Notes: generated by a model from the letters alone, not told the origin. A stretch of 64,000 bases of DNA from an uncultured bacterium (GCA_948467735.1 CAOKFN010000018.1:1-64000), one strand, 5' to 3'. Numbered from the stretch's first letter, positions 27,381-36,798 are shown. Program-made: numbers and translations.

Positions 27381-27444
27381 TATCAAACATAATTTCTGTT
27401 AAATGTGTAGATATTATAAAAATAAAATTATACAAATATTACAA

Positions 27445-27464
27445 AACCGGTTACTTAACCGATT
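27445..27464. promoter_or_regulatory. LacI-type operator O2
   Basis: AACCGGTTA followed by TTAACCGATT repeats the O1 motif. It lies just upstream of the -35 box of the lacI-family gene and about 100 bases upstream of the operon promoter, which allows autoregulation or looping with O1. Confidence 0.75.
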
Positions 27465-27469
27465 CCATC

Positions 27470-27498
27470 TTGTATGTTGTTTTTATTTTTGCTATAAT
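27470..27498 (+). promoter_or_regulatory. Sigma-A promoter of the LacI-family gene
   Basis: TTGTAT, a 17-base spacer and consensus TATAAT lie about 75 bases before the ATG at 27573. Confidence 0.78.
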
Positions 27499-27572
27499 TA
27501 AATCAATTTAAGCCCTTCCTCTGCTTTTACTTACATTGTTCCTTTCAGAAATTGAAATTTCGAGGTTTGATT

Positions 27573-28607
27573 ATGACAGAGAAAAAAAATGTAACCTTTG
27601 ACGACATTGCAAGATATACGAATTTTTCCAAAACCACCATCTCCCGATATTTTAACAATCCTGATTCCCTGACCTTAGAGAACCAGCAGATTATATCGGA
27701 TGCTCTTGTGAAATTAAATTATAAGGAAAATAAGGTCGCCCGAATTTTGGCCAACGGAAAAACAGAATTTGTCGGTATTATCGTACCGGATTTGTACCAC
27801 CACTTCTATTCGGAAATATTGAATCAGATCTTATCCACTTATGAAACCTTTGGCTATAAATTCCTTGTATTTATCGGCAATAAAAATGAGGAAACAGAGC
27901 GGCGCTATCTCAAAGAACTGCTGTCCTATAAAATAGAAGGCCTGATCATCCTAAGCCATACCATACCCTCTGAAGAACTGGCCAAGCTTCCCGTCCCCAT
28001 TGTTACCATTGAACGAGAAGACGAATTTGTGTGCAGCGTCAACACGGATAATTATCTGGGCGGCTATCAGGCGGCGAACCTTCTGGCCAGACACCATTGC
28101 GACATCCTTGTGCATGTCAATACTCCTACCTCGGAAAAGGTGCCCGCTTACGGACGGCTTAAGGCTTTTTCGGATTACTGTACGGAGCATGGCCTGAACC
28201 ATGAAATTATATTGAGAGACTTGGGAATCGCTTACGAAACCTCTCAAGCGCAGCTCATTCCGGTATTGGAGCATTTGGACTCCTCCTATGCCGGAATGAA
28301 AAAAGGCATTTTCCTATCCAGCGATACCCATGCCAATGTACTTTTGAATCTGCTGATGCGCAGATACGGCTGTCTGCCGGAGGACTATCTTCTCATCGGC
28401 TATGACAACTCTCCCATCTCCCGGGAGGCCGTCCTTCCCATCAGCACCATGGGACAGCAGATTGATCAGCTGGCTTATGAGGCGGTCAGCCTTCTTGTGG
28501 CGCAGATGAATGAGAGAAAGAAACGCAGGCCCGCCGTCTTGGAGAAGCCCGTCCACAAAATTATACCGCCCGTGTTTTATCGGAGGGAGACAACGGAGAA
28601 GCCATGA
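27573..28607 (+). CDS. LacI family repressor of the sugar operon
   Basis: 344 residues. The N-terminal helix-turn-helix is VTFDDIARYTNFSKTTISRY, with the hinge helix LNYKENKVARILANGK. The sensor half is a periplasmic-binding-protein fold (FVGIIVPDLYHHFYSEIL; LLIGYDNSPIS). ATG 27573 follows CGAGG at a fitting distance; the frame upstream has only TTG. It is transcribed divergently from the ABC/GH32/GH36 operon with AACCGGTT operators between, so it almost certainly represses that operon and itself. The inducer is probably an oligosaccharide or a sugar phosphate. Confidence 0.94.
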   Translation: MTEKKNVTFDDIARYTNFSKTTISRYFNNPDSLTLENQQIISDALVKLNYKENKVARILANGKTEFVGIIVPDLYHHFYSEILNQILSTYETFGYKFLVFIGNKNEETERRYLKELLSYKIEGLIILSHTIPSEELAKLPVPIVTIEREDEFVCSVNTDNYLGGYQAANLLARHHCDILVHVNTPTSEKVPAYGRLKAFSDYCTEHGLNHEIILRDLGIAYETSQAQLIPVLEHLDSSYAGMKKGIFLSSDTHANVLLNLLMRRYGCLPEDYLLIGYDNSPISREAVLPISTMGQQIDQLAYEAVSLLVAQMNERKKRRPAVLEKPVHKIIPPVFYRRETTEKP

Positions 28608-28665
28608 TTCCCGAAACGCTTCCCCGTCTGCGGATGCTTTGACGCAGGCGCAGATGAGCGAAAAT

Positions 28666-30711
28666 CTACACAATATCCGTCATAAGGTTCAGCGCCGCTT
28701 CAAAACCCTTTTCCACCGCAATCTGCGCGGGAGTACGGCCTTGGTTATTGGGCCGTCCATAGTCGGCCCCTTTCCTGATCAGGTAACGGGCCGTTCCCTC
28801 AGCGCCGCTTTCCAGCGCATAATGCAGTGCCGTATTTCCCTCGTTATCCGCCCTGTTGATATCGGCTCCGGCCCGGAGAAGCGCCTTGGCCATATCCTTA
28901 TCCCTATAGAACATCAAAGCCGTCCTTCCATGCATATCCGCATGGTTCACGTCCACGCCCCTGTCTAAAAATACGGAAAGAAGCTCCCTGTCCATATCGG
29001 TAAGAAGCATCAGGGGCGTCCGGCCGTCCTCCCCGGGGACGTCCAGATGCTTCAGTTCCTTCAAAAGCTCCGCCTTCTGCTTTAGCTCCAATTCCTTCTC
29101 ACATTTCTTAAGGAAGACAAAATGCGCCGGAGTTTCTCCGTATAAATTTTTCCTTGTGTCGTCCGCCCCGGCCGCAATGAGCATTTTTGCCATATCCCCG
29201 CGTCCATAGGCGCAGGCCAGATGAAGGGGCGTGATTCCGGCTTCCGAAGGCGCGTCCTCCGTCAGATTGACGTCCACGCCCTTTTCTATCATGACCCTCA
29301 GCATCCCTGTGCGTCCGTTCTTCACGGCATAATGAATGGCCGCCTTCCCTTGGTTGTCCGTCTGTTCCATGGATTCCTTGGAGAAAAACTCTGCCGCCTT
29401 CTCATAATAATTCTCCCGCTCCCCGTCACCCTCCCTGTCCGCCTGCCTGTCATCGGACGCAAGAATGCAGACCGGGGTCCGTCCCATTGACACCGCCTGT
29501 TCCATGTCCACACCCAGTTCCGCTAATTTCTTAAGGACACCCGTTCCATAACCAGCGTCAAGGCACTTATCCCTCAGGCACGTCGTCCCCCCATAGCACC
29601 GGACGGGCATGGTAAAGGAAAAACCCGCATCCTTGTAGATATCCAGAATATGGGATTTTTCATCGCCCCTCAGGGCATGGGGCAGAATATCCGCCGCAGT
29701 TTCCGCCTCATCATCGTCGTCCGGATCCGCCTGCCGTATCAATTTTTCCGCTAAATATAACGCAAGATCCAGCCCGTCTCTTTTTTCTATAGAAATCCTG
29801 CCGAAGGCTCTTTCCGCAATTTCGGCCAGCTCGTTGATATCCATGGGCCTGCGGTTCATAGCCCCATATTCTTCCAGAACAAAACGAAGGACGTCCTCGC
29901 GATAATCCTCCGCATACCGAATGGGGGTCACGCCATCCTTATTTCCCACATGGATCAGTTCGGGACAGCGTCTCATCAACTGAAACGCCGCCGTCCTATG
30001 GCCGTTTTCCAAGGCCATCATCAAAAGCGTGCTGCCCTCCCGGTTCACATAATCGGTTTTAGCGCCCTTTTCCAAGAAGACCTCCGGCAGCGTCCATGTA
30101 TAGGCGGCATTGTTCTCCGTGGACAAAAGCTGCTCCAGCGGCGTCAGCCCATCCCCATTCTTCTGATTGATATCGCATGTCAGCAGACGGGCAGTCTCCG
30201 CCCTCTGTTCCACGCTTCGCTCCAGACTGGCAAAGTCACAGGCCAGCCGCCCCTCAAATTTGGGATTGGCCAGAAAATGATAGGCGTTCATGCCTCTCTT
30301 ATCGCAGGCGGCGTCATCGGCCCCGTGCTCCAAGAGAAGCCTCACCATGGCCAGATTTCCCCGGGAACAGGCCAGCAGGAAAGGGGTGAGGCCATAGCCC
30401 TTATGGTCGGGCCGGTTGATTTCCTCTCCCTCAATCCTTCCGTCACACAGCATTTTCTCCACCGCGTCATAAAAATTGTGCAGGACGAGAAGGTGAAACA
30501 ACGTAAGCCCCAAGCTGCCCGCAGGCGAGAGCAGGTCTTCTTTCCTGCACTCCGCCGCGCAGCCTTCCGCTGCCCTCACGGTTTCTTCGTTCAAAATCCG
30601 ATACCTGTATGTAAATTTATGATAGTCTTCCACCCACCAGGGAATGAATTTCGTCTGATTAAAATTTTCGCTGGACAGCACCAGCAGATCCGTCAGCTCC
30701 TTTTTGTCCAT
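28666..30711 (-). CDS. Ankyrin repeat protein, paralogue 2
   Basis: 681-residue cytoplasmic protein with two blocks of ankyrin repeats, about residues 70-290 and 400-680. Typical units are GLTPFLLACSRGNLAMVRLLLEHG and GNTALHYALESGAEGTARYL; a non-repeat segment separates the blocks. The first 60 residues (MDKKELTDLLVLSSENFNQ, FIPWWVED) match the N-terminus of the neighbouring paralogue and form a distinct domain. No signal or membrane segment. It begins 15 bases after the first ankyrin gene and only weak ribosome binding sequence precedes it, so translation is probably coupled. Ankyrin repeats bind proteins; the partner is unknown. Confidence 0.88.
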   Translation of the reverse strand: MDKKELTDLLVLSSENFNQTKFIPWWVEDYHKFTYRYRILNEETVRAAEGCAAECRKEDLLSPAGSLGLTLFHLLVLHNFYDAVEKMLCDGRIEGEEINRPDHKGYGLTPFLLACSRGNLAMVRLLLEHGADDAACDKRGMNAYHFLANPKFEGRLACDFASLERSVEQRAETARLLTCDINQKNGDGLTPLEQLLSTENNAAYTWTLPEVFLEKGAKTDYVNREGSTLLMMALENGHRTAAFQLMRRCPELIHVGNKDGVTPIRYAEDYREDVLRFVLEEYGAMNRRPMDINELAEIAERAFGRISIEKRDGLDLALYLAEKLIRQADPDDDDEAETAADILPHALRGDEKSHILDIYKDAGFSFTMPVRCYGGTTCLRDKCLDAGYGTGVLKKLAELGVDMEQAVSMGRTPVCILASDDRQADREGDGERENYYEKAAEFFSKESMEQTDNQGKAAIHYAVKNGRTGMLRVMIEKGVDVNLTEDAPSEAGITPLHLACAYGRGDMAKMLIAAGADDTRKNLYGETPAHFVFLKKCEKELELKQKAELLKELKHLDVPGEDGRTPLMLLTDMDRELLSVFLDRGVDVNHADMHGRTALMFYRDKDMAKALLRAGADINRADNEGNTALHYALESGAEGTARYLIRKGADYGRPNNQGRTPAQIAVEKGFEAALNLMTDIV

Positions 30712-30726
30712 CCTGTCTTAACACCT

Positions 30727-32760
30727 CTATTTTATGTCCGTCATCAATTCCAGAACCGTCTCATAGCCCTCTTCCGCCGCTATCTGTGCCGGAGTGTCTC
30801 CATAGTTGTTGGCGCGGTTATAATCGGCGCCCTTCTTAATCAAAAACCGCGCGGCGCTCTGGTCGCCCTCCTTCAGCGCATAATGCAGGGCCGTATTGCC
30901 CTCCCTGTCCGCCATATGGATATCGGCTCCGGCCCGCAGCAGTTCCTTTGCCGCATCCTTGTCCGTATAGAGCATCAAAGCAGTCCTGCCCTCATTGTCC
31001 GCGTGATTCACATCCACGCCCCTGTCTAAAAAGATGGGAAGAAGCTCCCTCGCCTCATACCCCAGCAGCAAAAGGGGCGTTTGACCCTCTTCATTTGGAA
31101 TGTCCAAATGCTGCAGAATCTTTAGGACTTCGGCCTTCTGTTCCGTTTTCAGCTTCTCGCCGTATTCCCTTCCCTTCACCGCAAGGTGCGCGGGCGTCTC
31201 GCCTTTTACGGTTTTCATGGTATCATCCGCGCCGGAATTCATCAAAAGCGCCGCGGCGTCCCCATACCCGTTCCGGCAGGCTAAATGAAGAGGCGTAATG
31301 CCCGCTTCCCCGGGCGCATCCTCCGTAAGATTGACGTCCACGCCCTTTTCTATCATAATTTCCAGCATACCCAGATGGCCGTTCTTCGCTGCATGATGGA
31401 CGGCGGCCTCCCCGCCGTTGTCCAGCAGCTCCATGGATTCCTTGGAGAAAATCTTTGCCGGCTCCTCATATAACTCTTTCTCCCTGCTGTCCCTCCTCCT
31501 GTCCATGGACGCCAGAATATTCGCGGGAGTCCGCCCTCTTACCACCGCCTTGTCCATATCCACGCCTAATTCCATCATCTTCCTGACAGCGCCCATCCCA
31601 TAGCTCAGGCATTGATCCCGCAGGCAGAGCAGCTCCCCTTGGTAATGAATGGGCGCGGTGAAGTCGATTCCGGCCTCCCCGCAGGCGTCCAGCACATGGG
31701 CCTCCTCGTCGGATACCAGCGCGTTGTGCAGAATATTTGTGATTTCTCCCAGCTCGTCATCATCGTCCGGATCGATCTCCCGGATCAGCTTCTTTGTCAT
31801 ATACAGCGCAATGCTTAACCCGTCCATATCATCGTCATTCACATCGCAGAAAAGATTGCTCGTAATCTGGCTGACGGGAAACAGCTCCATCTCCGGCACA
31901 GGCTCCGCCCCATGATCCTTCAAGGCAAGGTACATGGCCTGACTGCCGAAGCTTACCGCATGGGCCATGGGCGTTACGCCCTGTTTGTTGGGCGTATTTA
32001 CCATCTCCGGGCAGCGCTCCATCAACGCCAGCGCCGCCGTCCTATGGCCGTTGCGCCTTGCCAGCATCAGAAGGGTATTGCCGTTCTCGTCCACATAGCC
32101 GGTATCGGCGCCCTTGTCCAAGAAAATCTCCGCCAGCGGCCATGTATAGCTTCCGCAGGACTCGGTGGACAAAAGCTGTTCCAAAGGCGTAAGCCCGGCC
32201 GCATTCTTCTGATTGATATCGCAGGTCAGAAGACGGGCAATCTCCCCTCTCTGCTTCACGCTGTGCTCCAGACAGGTAAAATTAATTCCGAGCATCCCGT
32301 CCTGAAATCTGGCATATGCCAGAAAATGATACGCATTCATCCCCCTGTCGTCGCTAAGAGAATCCTTTGCCCCATGAGCCAGCAGGAGCTTTGCCATGGC
32401 CAGATTTCCCCGCGCGCAGGCCAGCAGAAACGGGGTCAGGCCATGGCCCTTGTGGTCGGTGATATCCACATCCTCCCCCGACACCCTTCCGTCCAAAAGC
32501 GCTTTCTCCACCGAATCATAGAAATTATGCCATACCAGAAGATGAAACAGCGTAAGCCCCGCCCGGCCCACAGGGGAAAGCAGTTCTTCCCTTCCGCACT
32601 CCGCCGCGCAGGCCTTGGCGTCCTCCGCCGCATCCGGACTTATCATGTCGTAATAATACGTCGCGTTTTCAAAATCATCCTCCCACCATGGGATAAATTC
32701 CTGCTGATTGGAACTTTCGCTGGATTTTACCAGCCAATTTGTCAATTCCTTGATGTCCAT
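30727..32760 (-). CDS. Ankyrin repeat protein, paralogue 1
   Basis: 677 residues, collinear with and clearly homologous to the downstream gene: MDIKELTNWLVKSSESSNQ, FIPWWEDD, then two ankyrin blocks (GLTPFLLACARGNLAMAKLL; GNTALHYALKEGDQSAARFL). The acidic spacer (DPDDDDE) between blocks is also shared. ATG 32760 is set by TAAGGAGGACGTT. It follows a GGDEF gene by 69 bases on the same strand, so the three probably form one operon. The pair arose by tandem duplication. Function unknown. Confidence 0.88.
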   Translation of the reverse strand: MDIKELTNWLVKSSESSNQQEFIPWWEDDFENATYYYDMISPDAAEDAKACAAECGREELLSPVGRAGLTLFHLLVWHNFYDSVEKALLDGRVSGEDVDITDHKGHGLTPFLLACARGNLAMAKLLLAHGAKDSLSDDRGMNAYHFLAYARFQDGMLGINFTCLEHSVKQRGEIARLLTCDINQKNAAGLTPLEQLLSTESCGSYTWPLAEIFLDKGADTGYVDENGNTLLMLARRNGHRTAALALMERCPEMVNTPNKQGVTPMAHAVSFGSQAMYLALKDHGAEPVPEMELFPVSQITSNLFCDVNDDDMDGLSIALYMTKKLIREIDPDDDDELGEITNILHNALVSDEEAHVLDACGEAGIDFTAPIHYQGELLCLRDQCLSYGMGAVRKMMELGVDMDKAVVRGRTPANILASMDRRRDSREKELYEEPAKIFSKESMELLDNGGEAAVHHAAKNGHLGMLEIMIEKGVDVNLTEDAPGEAGITPLHLACRNGYGDAAALLMNSGADDTMKTVKGETPAHLAVKGREYGEKLKTEQKAEVLKILQHLDIPNEEGQTPLLLLGYEARELLPIFLDRGVDVNHADNEGRTALMLYTDKDAAKELLRAGADIHMADREGNTALHYALKEGDQSAARFLIKKGADYNRANNYGDTPAQIAAEEGYETVLELMTDIK

Positions 32761-32829
32761 AACGTCCTCCTTAGATTTCACAACAATATTTTTATCATAT
32801 TCCCGATTTCCAAAAATATTTTTAATGAT

Positions 32830-34434
32830 TCATCGGTCCAAGCTGCCGCCCTTCAGCTGCCTTTTATTCTCATACATCAGCTCGTCCGCCCTGCTTCTGG
32901 TCTTGTCAAGGTCGGCGTCCTTCTCGGCGTCATACCTTGCATAGCCGGAAGCAATCTGCATATGAATCCTTTGGGACTGTCCATTATAAGCCTCCTCTTC
33001 CTGCATCAGTTTCCTGATCAATGCGCGGATTTCATCCTCCGATGTATCTTCCATAATAATACAAAATTCATCCCCGCCGATTCGATAAACCTTGCCATAG
33101 TCTTGAAATATTTTTTTGATTACATCGGCAGAGTCGGTCAGATAACGGTCCCCTTCCATATGCCCCAGCGTATCATTGCATGTTTTCAGATTGTTCAAGT
33201 CAAACATGACCACAAAGATATTATCGCCATGAAATTTCTTCTGAATATCCTCGGAATAAGCATTTCGGTTATAACACTTGGTCAGCATATCTTTTTCCGC
33301 AAGCTCCTTATAAATTTCCGCCTTCCGCATCTCCGCTATCTTCTCGGAAGCTTCGGAGGCAGCCTCCATGCCGAGTATGATGATATAGGCAAGGAGTCCG
33401 AACATACCGAATATCTGCATGTTAGACAGCCGTGCATAATAAGCGTACAGTTCCAAGCCCACTGCCGCCGCCAGAACAATCAATCCCGCCATATTAAGCC
33501 CAACTTGTTTCTTATGCCGCCTATCCTTCAGCTTATTTAATATGCCCAGAAGGAAATAGAGCAGGTCGCACACCAGTACAATATGCACAATCCATACGGT
33601 TTCCTTAAAATCCGCAATGTCCAGACATTGCAGAATCATCATAAGAGACATGCCCCCAATGGCGAACGCCGCAAGAAATTTATGGAGATAGCGCCCTTCC
33701 TTGACAATATAATGCTTCAAAAAAAGCATAAAGGTGACTCCAATCAGCATAAGCAGGACATAGGTAATATAAGAAGCGTACACTCTGTTGTCAAACAGGA
33801 GCATGACCGGCTTTTCTTCCGTAAAAGACCATGTGCCGATAAGTATGGCAGAAAATCCTATGTATAGCAATTCCATCGCGACCCTTGTCTTACGACAGAG
33901 AAACAGCCAGTATATCGCCATACAGATGCCTATGATAACAAGAAGCAGGCTTACGCCCATTGCAAAAACAGAGTCCTGAACCAGCTGACGCAATATCCCG
34001 ACGCCGCTGCCCTTATAGAACGTATGCAGATTATCTTCTCCAGAATAATAAATCGCTTTGATTGTTATAACAATTTCTTTTGTATTTCCCGGGAAATTCA
34101 TCATATTCCAGACAGCGCCGGAAGTATGTCCAAAAATAGTATCCGCCCTGCCGCGCTTATAAATCAATTCATTGTCCGCATAGACATGAACTTCCTGATG
34201 ATTTGTATAAAACAGCAGATAATAATCCATGCTGTTTGAACCGCAGGCAAAAGTATACTGCTGTGTTCCATCGTCCCATATTTCATGACCGTCCGGCACA
34301 ATTTCAATATACTGCCGCGACTCTCCCGAGTTAAATTTATCCTCTTTAATAGTCAATCCCCCAATAATGAGAAGGACTGTGTGGATGCACAGAAATGCGA
34401 TATATATGTTCTGCAGGGTTATCTTCTTTTTCAT
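32830..34434 (-). CDS. Membrane-bound GGDEF domain protein (diguanylate cyclase)
   Basis: 534 residues. One N-terminal membrane anchor is followed by an extracytoplasmic beta-rich domain (about 30-160). Next come about seven membrane helices (about 165-360), a coiled linker (EASEKIAEMRKAEIYKEL) and a GGDEF domain. The active-site loop is RIGGDEFC, with LTKCYNRNAY at the domain start and MFDLNNLKTCNDTLGHMEGD for metal and substrate, all as in active cyclases making c-di-GMP. This is the layout of 7TM-type sensor cyclases. ATG 34434 follows GGGAAGCAA; other starts up to 34515 are possible. It is the first gene ahead of two ankyrin proteins. Confidence 0.9.
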   Translation of the reverse strand: MKKKITLQNIYIAFLCIHTVLLIIGGLTIKEDKFNSGESRQYIEIVPDGHEIWDDGTQQYTFACGSNSMDYYLLFYTNHQEVHVYADNELIYKRGRADTIFGHTSGAVWNMMNFPGNTKEIVITIKAIYYSGEDNLHTFYKGSGVGILRQLVQDSVFAMGVSLLLVIIGICMAIYWLFLCRKTRVAMELLYIGFSAILIGTWSFTEEKPVMLLFDNRVYASYITYVLLMLIGVTFMLFLKHYIVKEGRYLHKFLAAFAIGGMSLMMILQCLDIADFKETVWIVHIVLVCDLLYFLLGILNKLKDRRHKKQVGLNMAGLIVLAAAVGLELYAYYARLSNMQIFGMFGLLAYIIILGMEAASEASEKIAEMRKAEIYKELAEKDMLTKCYNRNAYSEDIQKKFHGDNIFVVMFDLNNLKTCNDTLGHMEGDRYLTDSADVIKKIFQDYGKVYRIGGDEFCIIMEDTSEDEIRALIRKLMQEEEAYNGQSQRIHMQIASGYARYDAEKDADLDKTRSRADELMYENKRQLKGGSLDR

Positions 34435-34497
34435 TTGCTTCCCTATCCCTTTACCTTGTTCAGTGCAAAGTCCTAACGTCATATATTCATTGTAAAC

Positions 34498-34506
34498 ATT
34501 ATACCA
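34498..34506 (-). promoter_or_regulatory. Extended -10 promoter for the GGDEF-ankyrin operon
   Basis: TGGTATAAT on the minus strand, 64 bases before ATG 34434, with a poor -35 box. Confidence 0.5.
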
Positions 34507-34661
34507 CTTCCCCATATTTTTTGATACTTTTATTTATAAAAATAGCGGATGTCATCCACCCGCAAACCACAATCCGCACCTGATAAAATTTATTTGAAAC
34601 TCCATTGAGCAGACTGTATTCCCCGCCCCGCAGAACGCACGAAACGGCAGAATATCGGCGC

Positions 34662-34943
34662 TTAATTTCCGTTTTTAACAGCCTTTCCTATGTAAAGTTC
34701 ATCCGGATGTACCTGCGAACCTGTCTCATAGGCGTAACATATATTATCATAGTCTTGTAACCATTGTTGATGATAATAACATACTCCCAAGTCATATAAG
34801 TCGCTGCGATAATGCCATTTACATTTATCACAGGAGGGAATCAGCCGAGAACAGCTGCGACAATATATTTTATACCTTATTATCCTTTTTCCGCTGAAAA
34901 GCTCCAGCTTCTTTCCACACCTGCTGCATTTGTATTCTGCCAT
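34662..34943 (-). CDS. Small zinc-ribbon protein
   Basis: 93 residues with cysteine pairs typical of zinc ribbons: KCSRCGKK at the start, YCRSCSRL, CDKCKWHYR, and a final Cys-His pair in GVCYYHQQW. Probably two small zinc sites. TAAGGGGGCG precedes the ATG. It stands alone, separated from the GGDEF gene by 230 bp with no recognised feature other than that gene's promoter. Function unknown. Confidence 0.72.
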   Translation of the reverse strand: MAEYKCSRCGKKLELFSGKRIIRYKIYCRSCSRLIPSCDKCKWHYRSDLYDLGVCYYHQQWLQDYDNICYAYETGSQVHPDELYIGKAVKNGN

Positions 34944-35138
34944 AAAAACGCCCCCTTAAATTATTCTGCTCATAAAAGATTCAAATTTTTATGCTTTATC
35001 GCGAGAGCACAAGAAATAAGTATAAATAAATTTTCCTGCCCATTGCAGAAAAACATCCCGCCATATGAAATACAAAAACCGGCACAGCCGTTTTCTCCGG
35101 TCCTGCCTTTCTCCGCATGAAACCTATATTCAAAGAAA

Positions 35139-35345
35139 TTATGTATCCCAAGCATTACAATTGACTGGCCGGCTTTCGTATCGCATCAGTGATCGTCCGT
35201 TTACTAATCCTCCGATGGCTTCCACGCCTATGTCCCCGGCTCCATTGAGCGCCATCCCGCAGGGAAGCAAGGTGAAGAGCGTGCAGATAATCAGGCGTAC
35301 CATTCGGGAACCTCTGCGAATCTTTTCCCATTGTACACGACGCAC
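35139..35345 (-). CDS. Possible small hydrophobic protein
   Basis: 68-residue frame from GTG 35345, preceded by GAAGGAGAAGAAGGCGTT. It has one hydrophobic stretch (MVRLIICTLFTLLPCGMAL). No recognisable family. It follows the 57-residue frame at 35370-35543 and the palindromic site at 35577, which is the only reason to consider it. It may be decayed sequence. Confidence 0.3.
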   Translation of the reverse strand: MRRVQWEKIRRGSRMVRLIICTLFTLLPCGMALNGAGDIGVEAIGGLVNGRSLMRYESRPVNCNAWDT

Positions 35346-35369
35346 AACGCCTTCTTCTCCTTCACCCTA

Positions 35370-35543
35370 TCAGCCCTTTTTATATAATCCGCACATTCCG
35401 GTACCATACTCTGTTCTTTTCACTATGAGAAAGCAAATCAGGGGAATAATCATTAGAAAGCTCCGGCGCCGCAATAATGAAAAAGCCTTGCCCGAGACCT
35501 TAATAATCCAATGAAGCAGCCCTGAAAAATCGATTGCATCCAC
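35370..35543 (-). CDS. Possible small membrane protein
   Basis: 57-residue frame from GTG 35543 with AGAGGAAGG eight bases before it. It has a central basic and hydrophobic segment (RRRSFLMIIPLICFLIV). The LacI-type palindrome lies 34 bases upstream, as expected for a regulated gene. The following small frame begins 24 bases after its stop. No homologue is recalled, so it is a candidate only. Confidence 0.35.
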   Translation of the reverse strand: MDAIDFSGLLHWIIKVSGKAFSLLRRRSFLMIIPLICFLIVKRTEYGTGMCGLYKKG

Positions 35544-35576
35544 AATATCAACCTTCCTCTTTACAGATGAAAATCG

Positions 35577-35590
35577 CTTAAACGTTTAAG
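35577..35590. promoter_or_regulatory. Perfect 14-bp palindrome, LacI-type operator
   Basis: CTTAAACGTTTAAG is a perfect palindrome with a central CG, the usual form of LacI/GalR-family operators. It lies about 185 bases beyond the 3' end of a lacI-family gene and just before two small frames on the minus strand. The gap 35591-35775 is otherwise AT-rich and also holds a GCGGAGC/GCTCCGC hairpin at 35696-35716. Confidence 0.6.
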
Positions 35591-35775
35591 TATTTTTAAG
35601 ATTGTAGCACTTGATTGTATAAATGTCAACACAAAAATAAAAAACATTGAATTACATTAAGAATTTAAGATAAAATAGAAACAGTAGCTCATCCTGCGGA
35701 GCCAAAACAGCTCCGCCATACCTTTGAAATCTAAGAATGTTGTGAACATAGAAGAATACAGCCCCATGGCGGAAA

Positions 35776-36798
35776 CTACTGAGGCCTGCGGCGCGCTGGT
35801 CCGGTGGTGCCGCGTTTCACCAAGAATGGCAGGAAACTCTGCCGGGGTACGGGGACGCTTCTCTGCTCAACGAGATCCATGGCCATGCCCGCCGCCGCTT
35901 TCCCCAGCTCCATCATAGGAATATGGAAGGTGGTCAGGCGGCTGTCGGTGACATCCGCATATAAATCGCCGCAGCCCATCACCGAGATGTCGCCGGGTAC
36001 GGACAGGCCATGATGCTCCAAGGCTTTTATCACCCCCATGGCCATGTGGTCGCTGACACACCAGAGGGCGGTGGGCAGCTTATCCTGATGTATCAGCTGC
36101 TCCACCGCCTTCTCAGCCGCCTCAATCACATTGAAAACGGAGCCCGCAGAAACAATCCGGGACGCAAGCCCCCGAAGCTCCATGGCCTTGGAGTATCCCT
36201 CCCTTTTCTGCCGGACGGCAGGATTGTCCGGCTCATTGACAAGCATCGCAATATCCTTGTGCCCCAGCTCATCAGCCAAGTATTTCACCGCCTCGCTTCC
36301 GCTGTAACCATAATCACACAAAAGGAAGTAAGGTTCTTCCGGATCAATTCTTCCCCCAATGAAAATAACGGGAGTGGATCCGCAGATAGTCTTTATATGA
36401 GAAATATCACTGGTACAGGGGGCGGCTATGATCGCTCCCACCTGATTGCCTACCATAATACGACAGTGTTTTTCTTCCAAAGCGACGCTGCTAAGACAGC
36501 TGCCCAGTATGACACTGAATTCCCTCTCCGCCGCAGCAGCGCTGACCTCATTGAAAATAATATCATACACCATATTGGCTCCCATTTCGGGAACTATCAT
36601 GCCGATGGTGCTGGTGCGCTGAAAATAAAGGTTCCGGGCAGTGATATTGGCGGTGTAGCCCAAATCGCTGGCGATTTGTTTCACCCGTTCCTTCGTTTCG
36701 GCGGAAATATCAGGGGCATCCCGCAATGCTTTGGATACTGCCACATGGGACAGCCCCGCCCGCTGAGCAATGGTTTTCAATGTTGGACGGTTTGGCAT
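35776..36798 (-). CDS. LacI family transcriptional regulator
   Basis: 340 residues. The helix-turn-helix is LKTIAQRAGLSHVAVSKALR, with the hinge LGYTANITARNLYFQRTSTI. The ligand-binding part shows IGMIVPEMGANMVYDIIF and ALWCVSDHMAMGVIKALEHH. GGAGGTAACGGA precedes the ATG. The target is not obvious because no sugar genes adjoin. The palindrome at 35577 is the nearest candidate site. Confidence 0.93.
   Translation of the reverse strand: MPNRPTLKTIAQRAGLSHVAVSKALRDAPDISAETKERVKQIASDLGYTANITARNLYFQRTSTIGMIVPEMGANMVYDIIFNEVSAAAAEREFSVILGSCLSSVALEEKHCRIMVGNQVGAIIAAPCTSDISHIKTICGSTPVIFIGGRIDPEEPYFLLCDYGYSGSEAVKYLADELGHKDIAMLVNEPDNPAVRQKREGYSKAMELRGLASRIVSAGSVFNVIEAAEKAVEQLIHQDKLPTALWCVSDHMAMGVIKALEHHGLSVPGDISVMGCGDLYADVTDSRLTTFHIPMMELGKAAAGMAMDLVEQRSVPVPRQSFLPFLVKRGTTGPARRRPQ

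Noticed and set aside
29950..31029. 359-codon plus-strand frame opposite the ankyrin genes
   Set aside because: It is the antisense of repetitive ankyrin coding sequence and spans two minus-strand genes.
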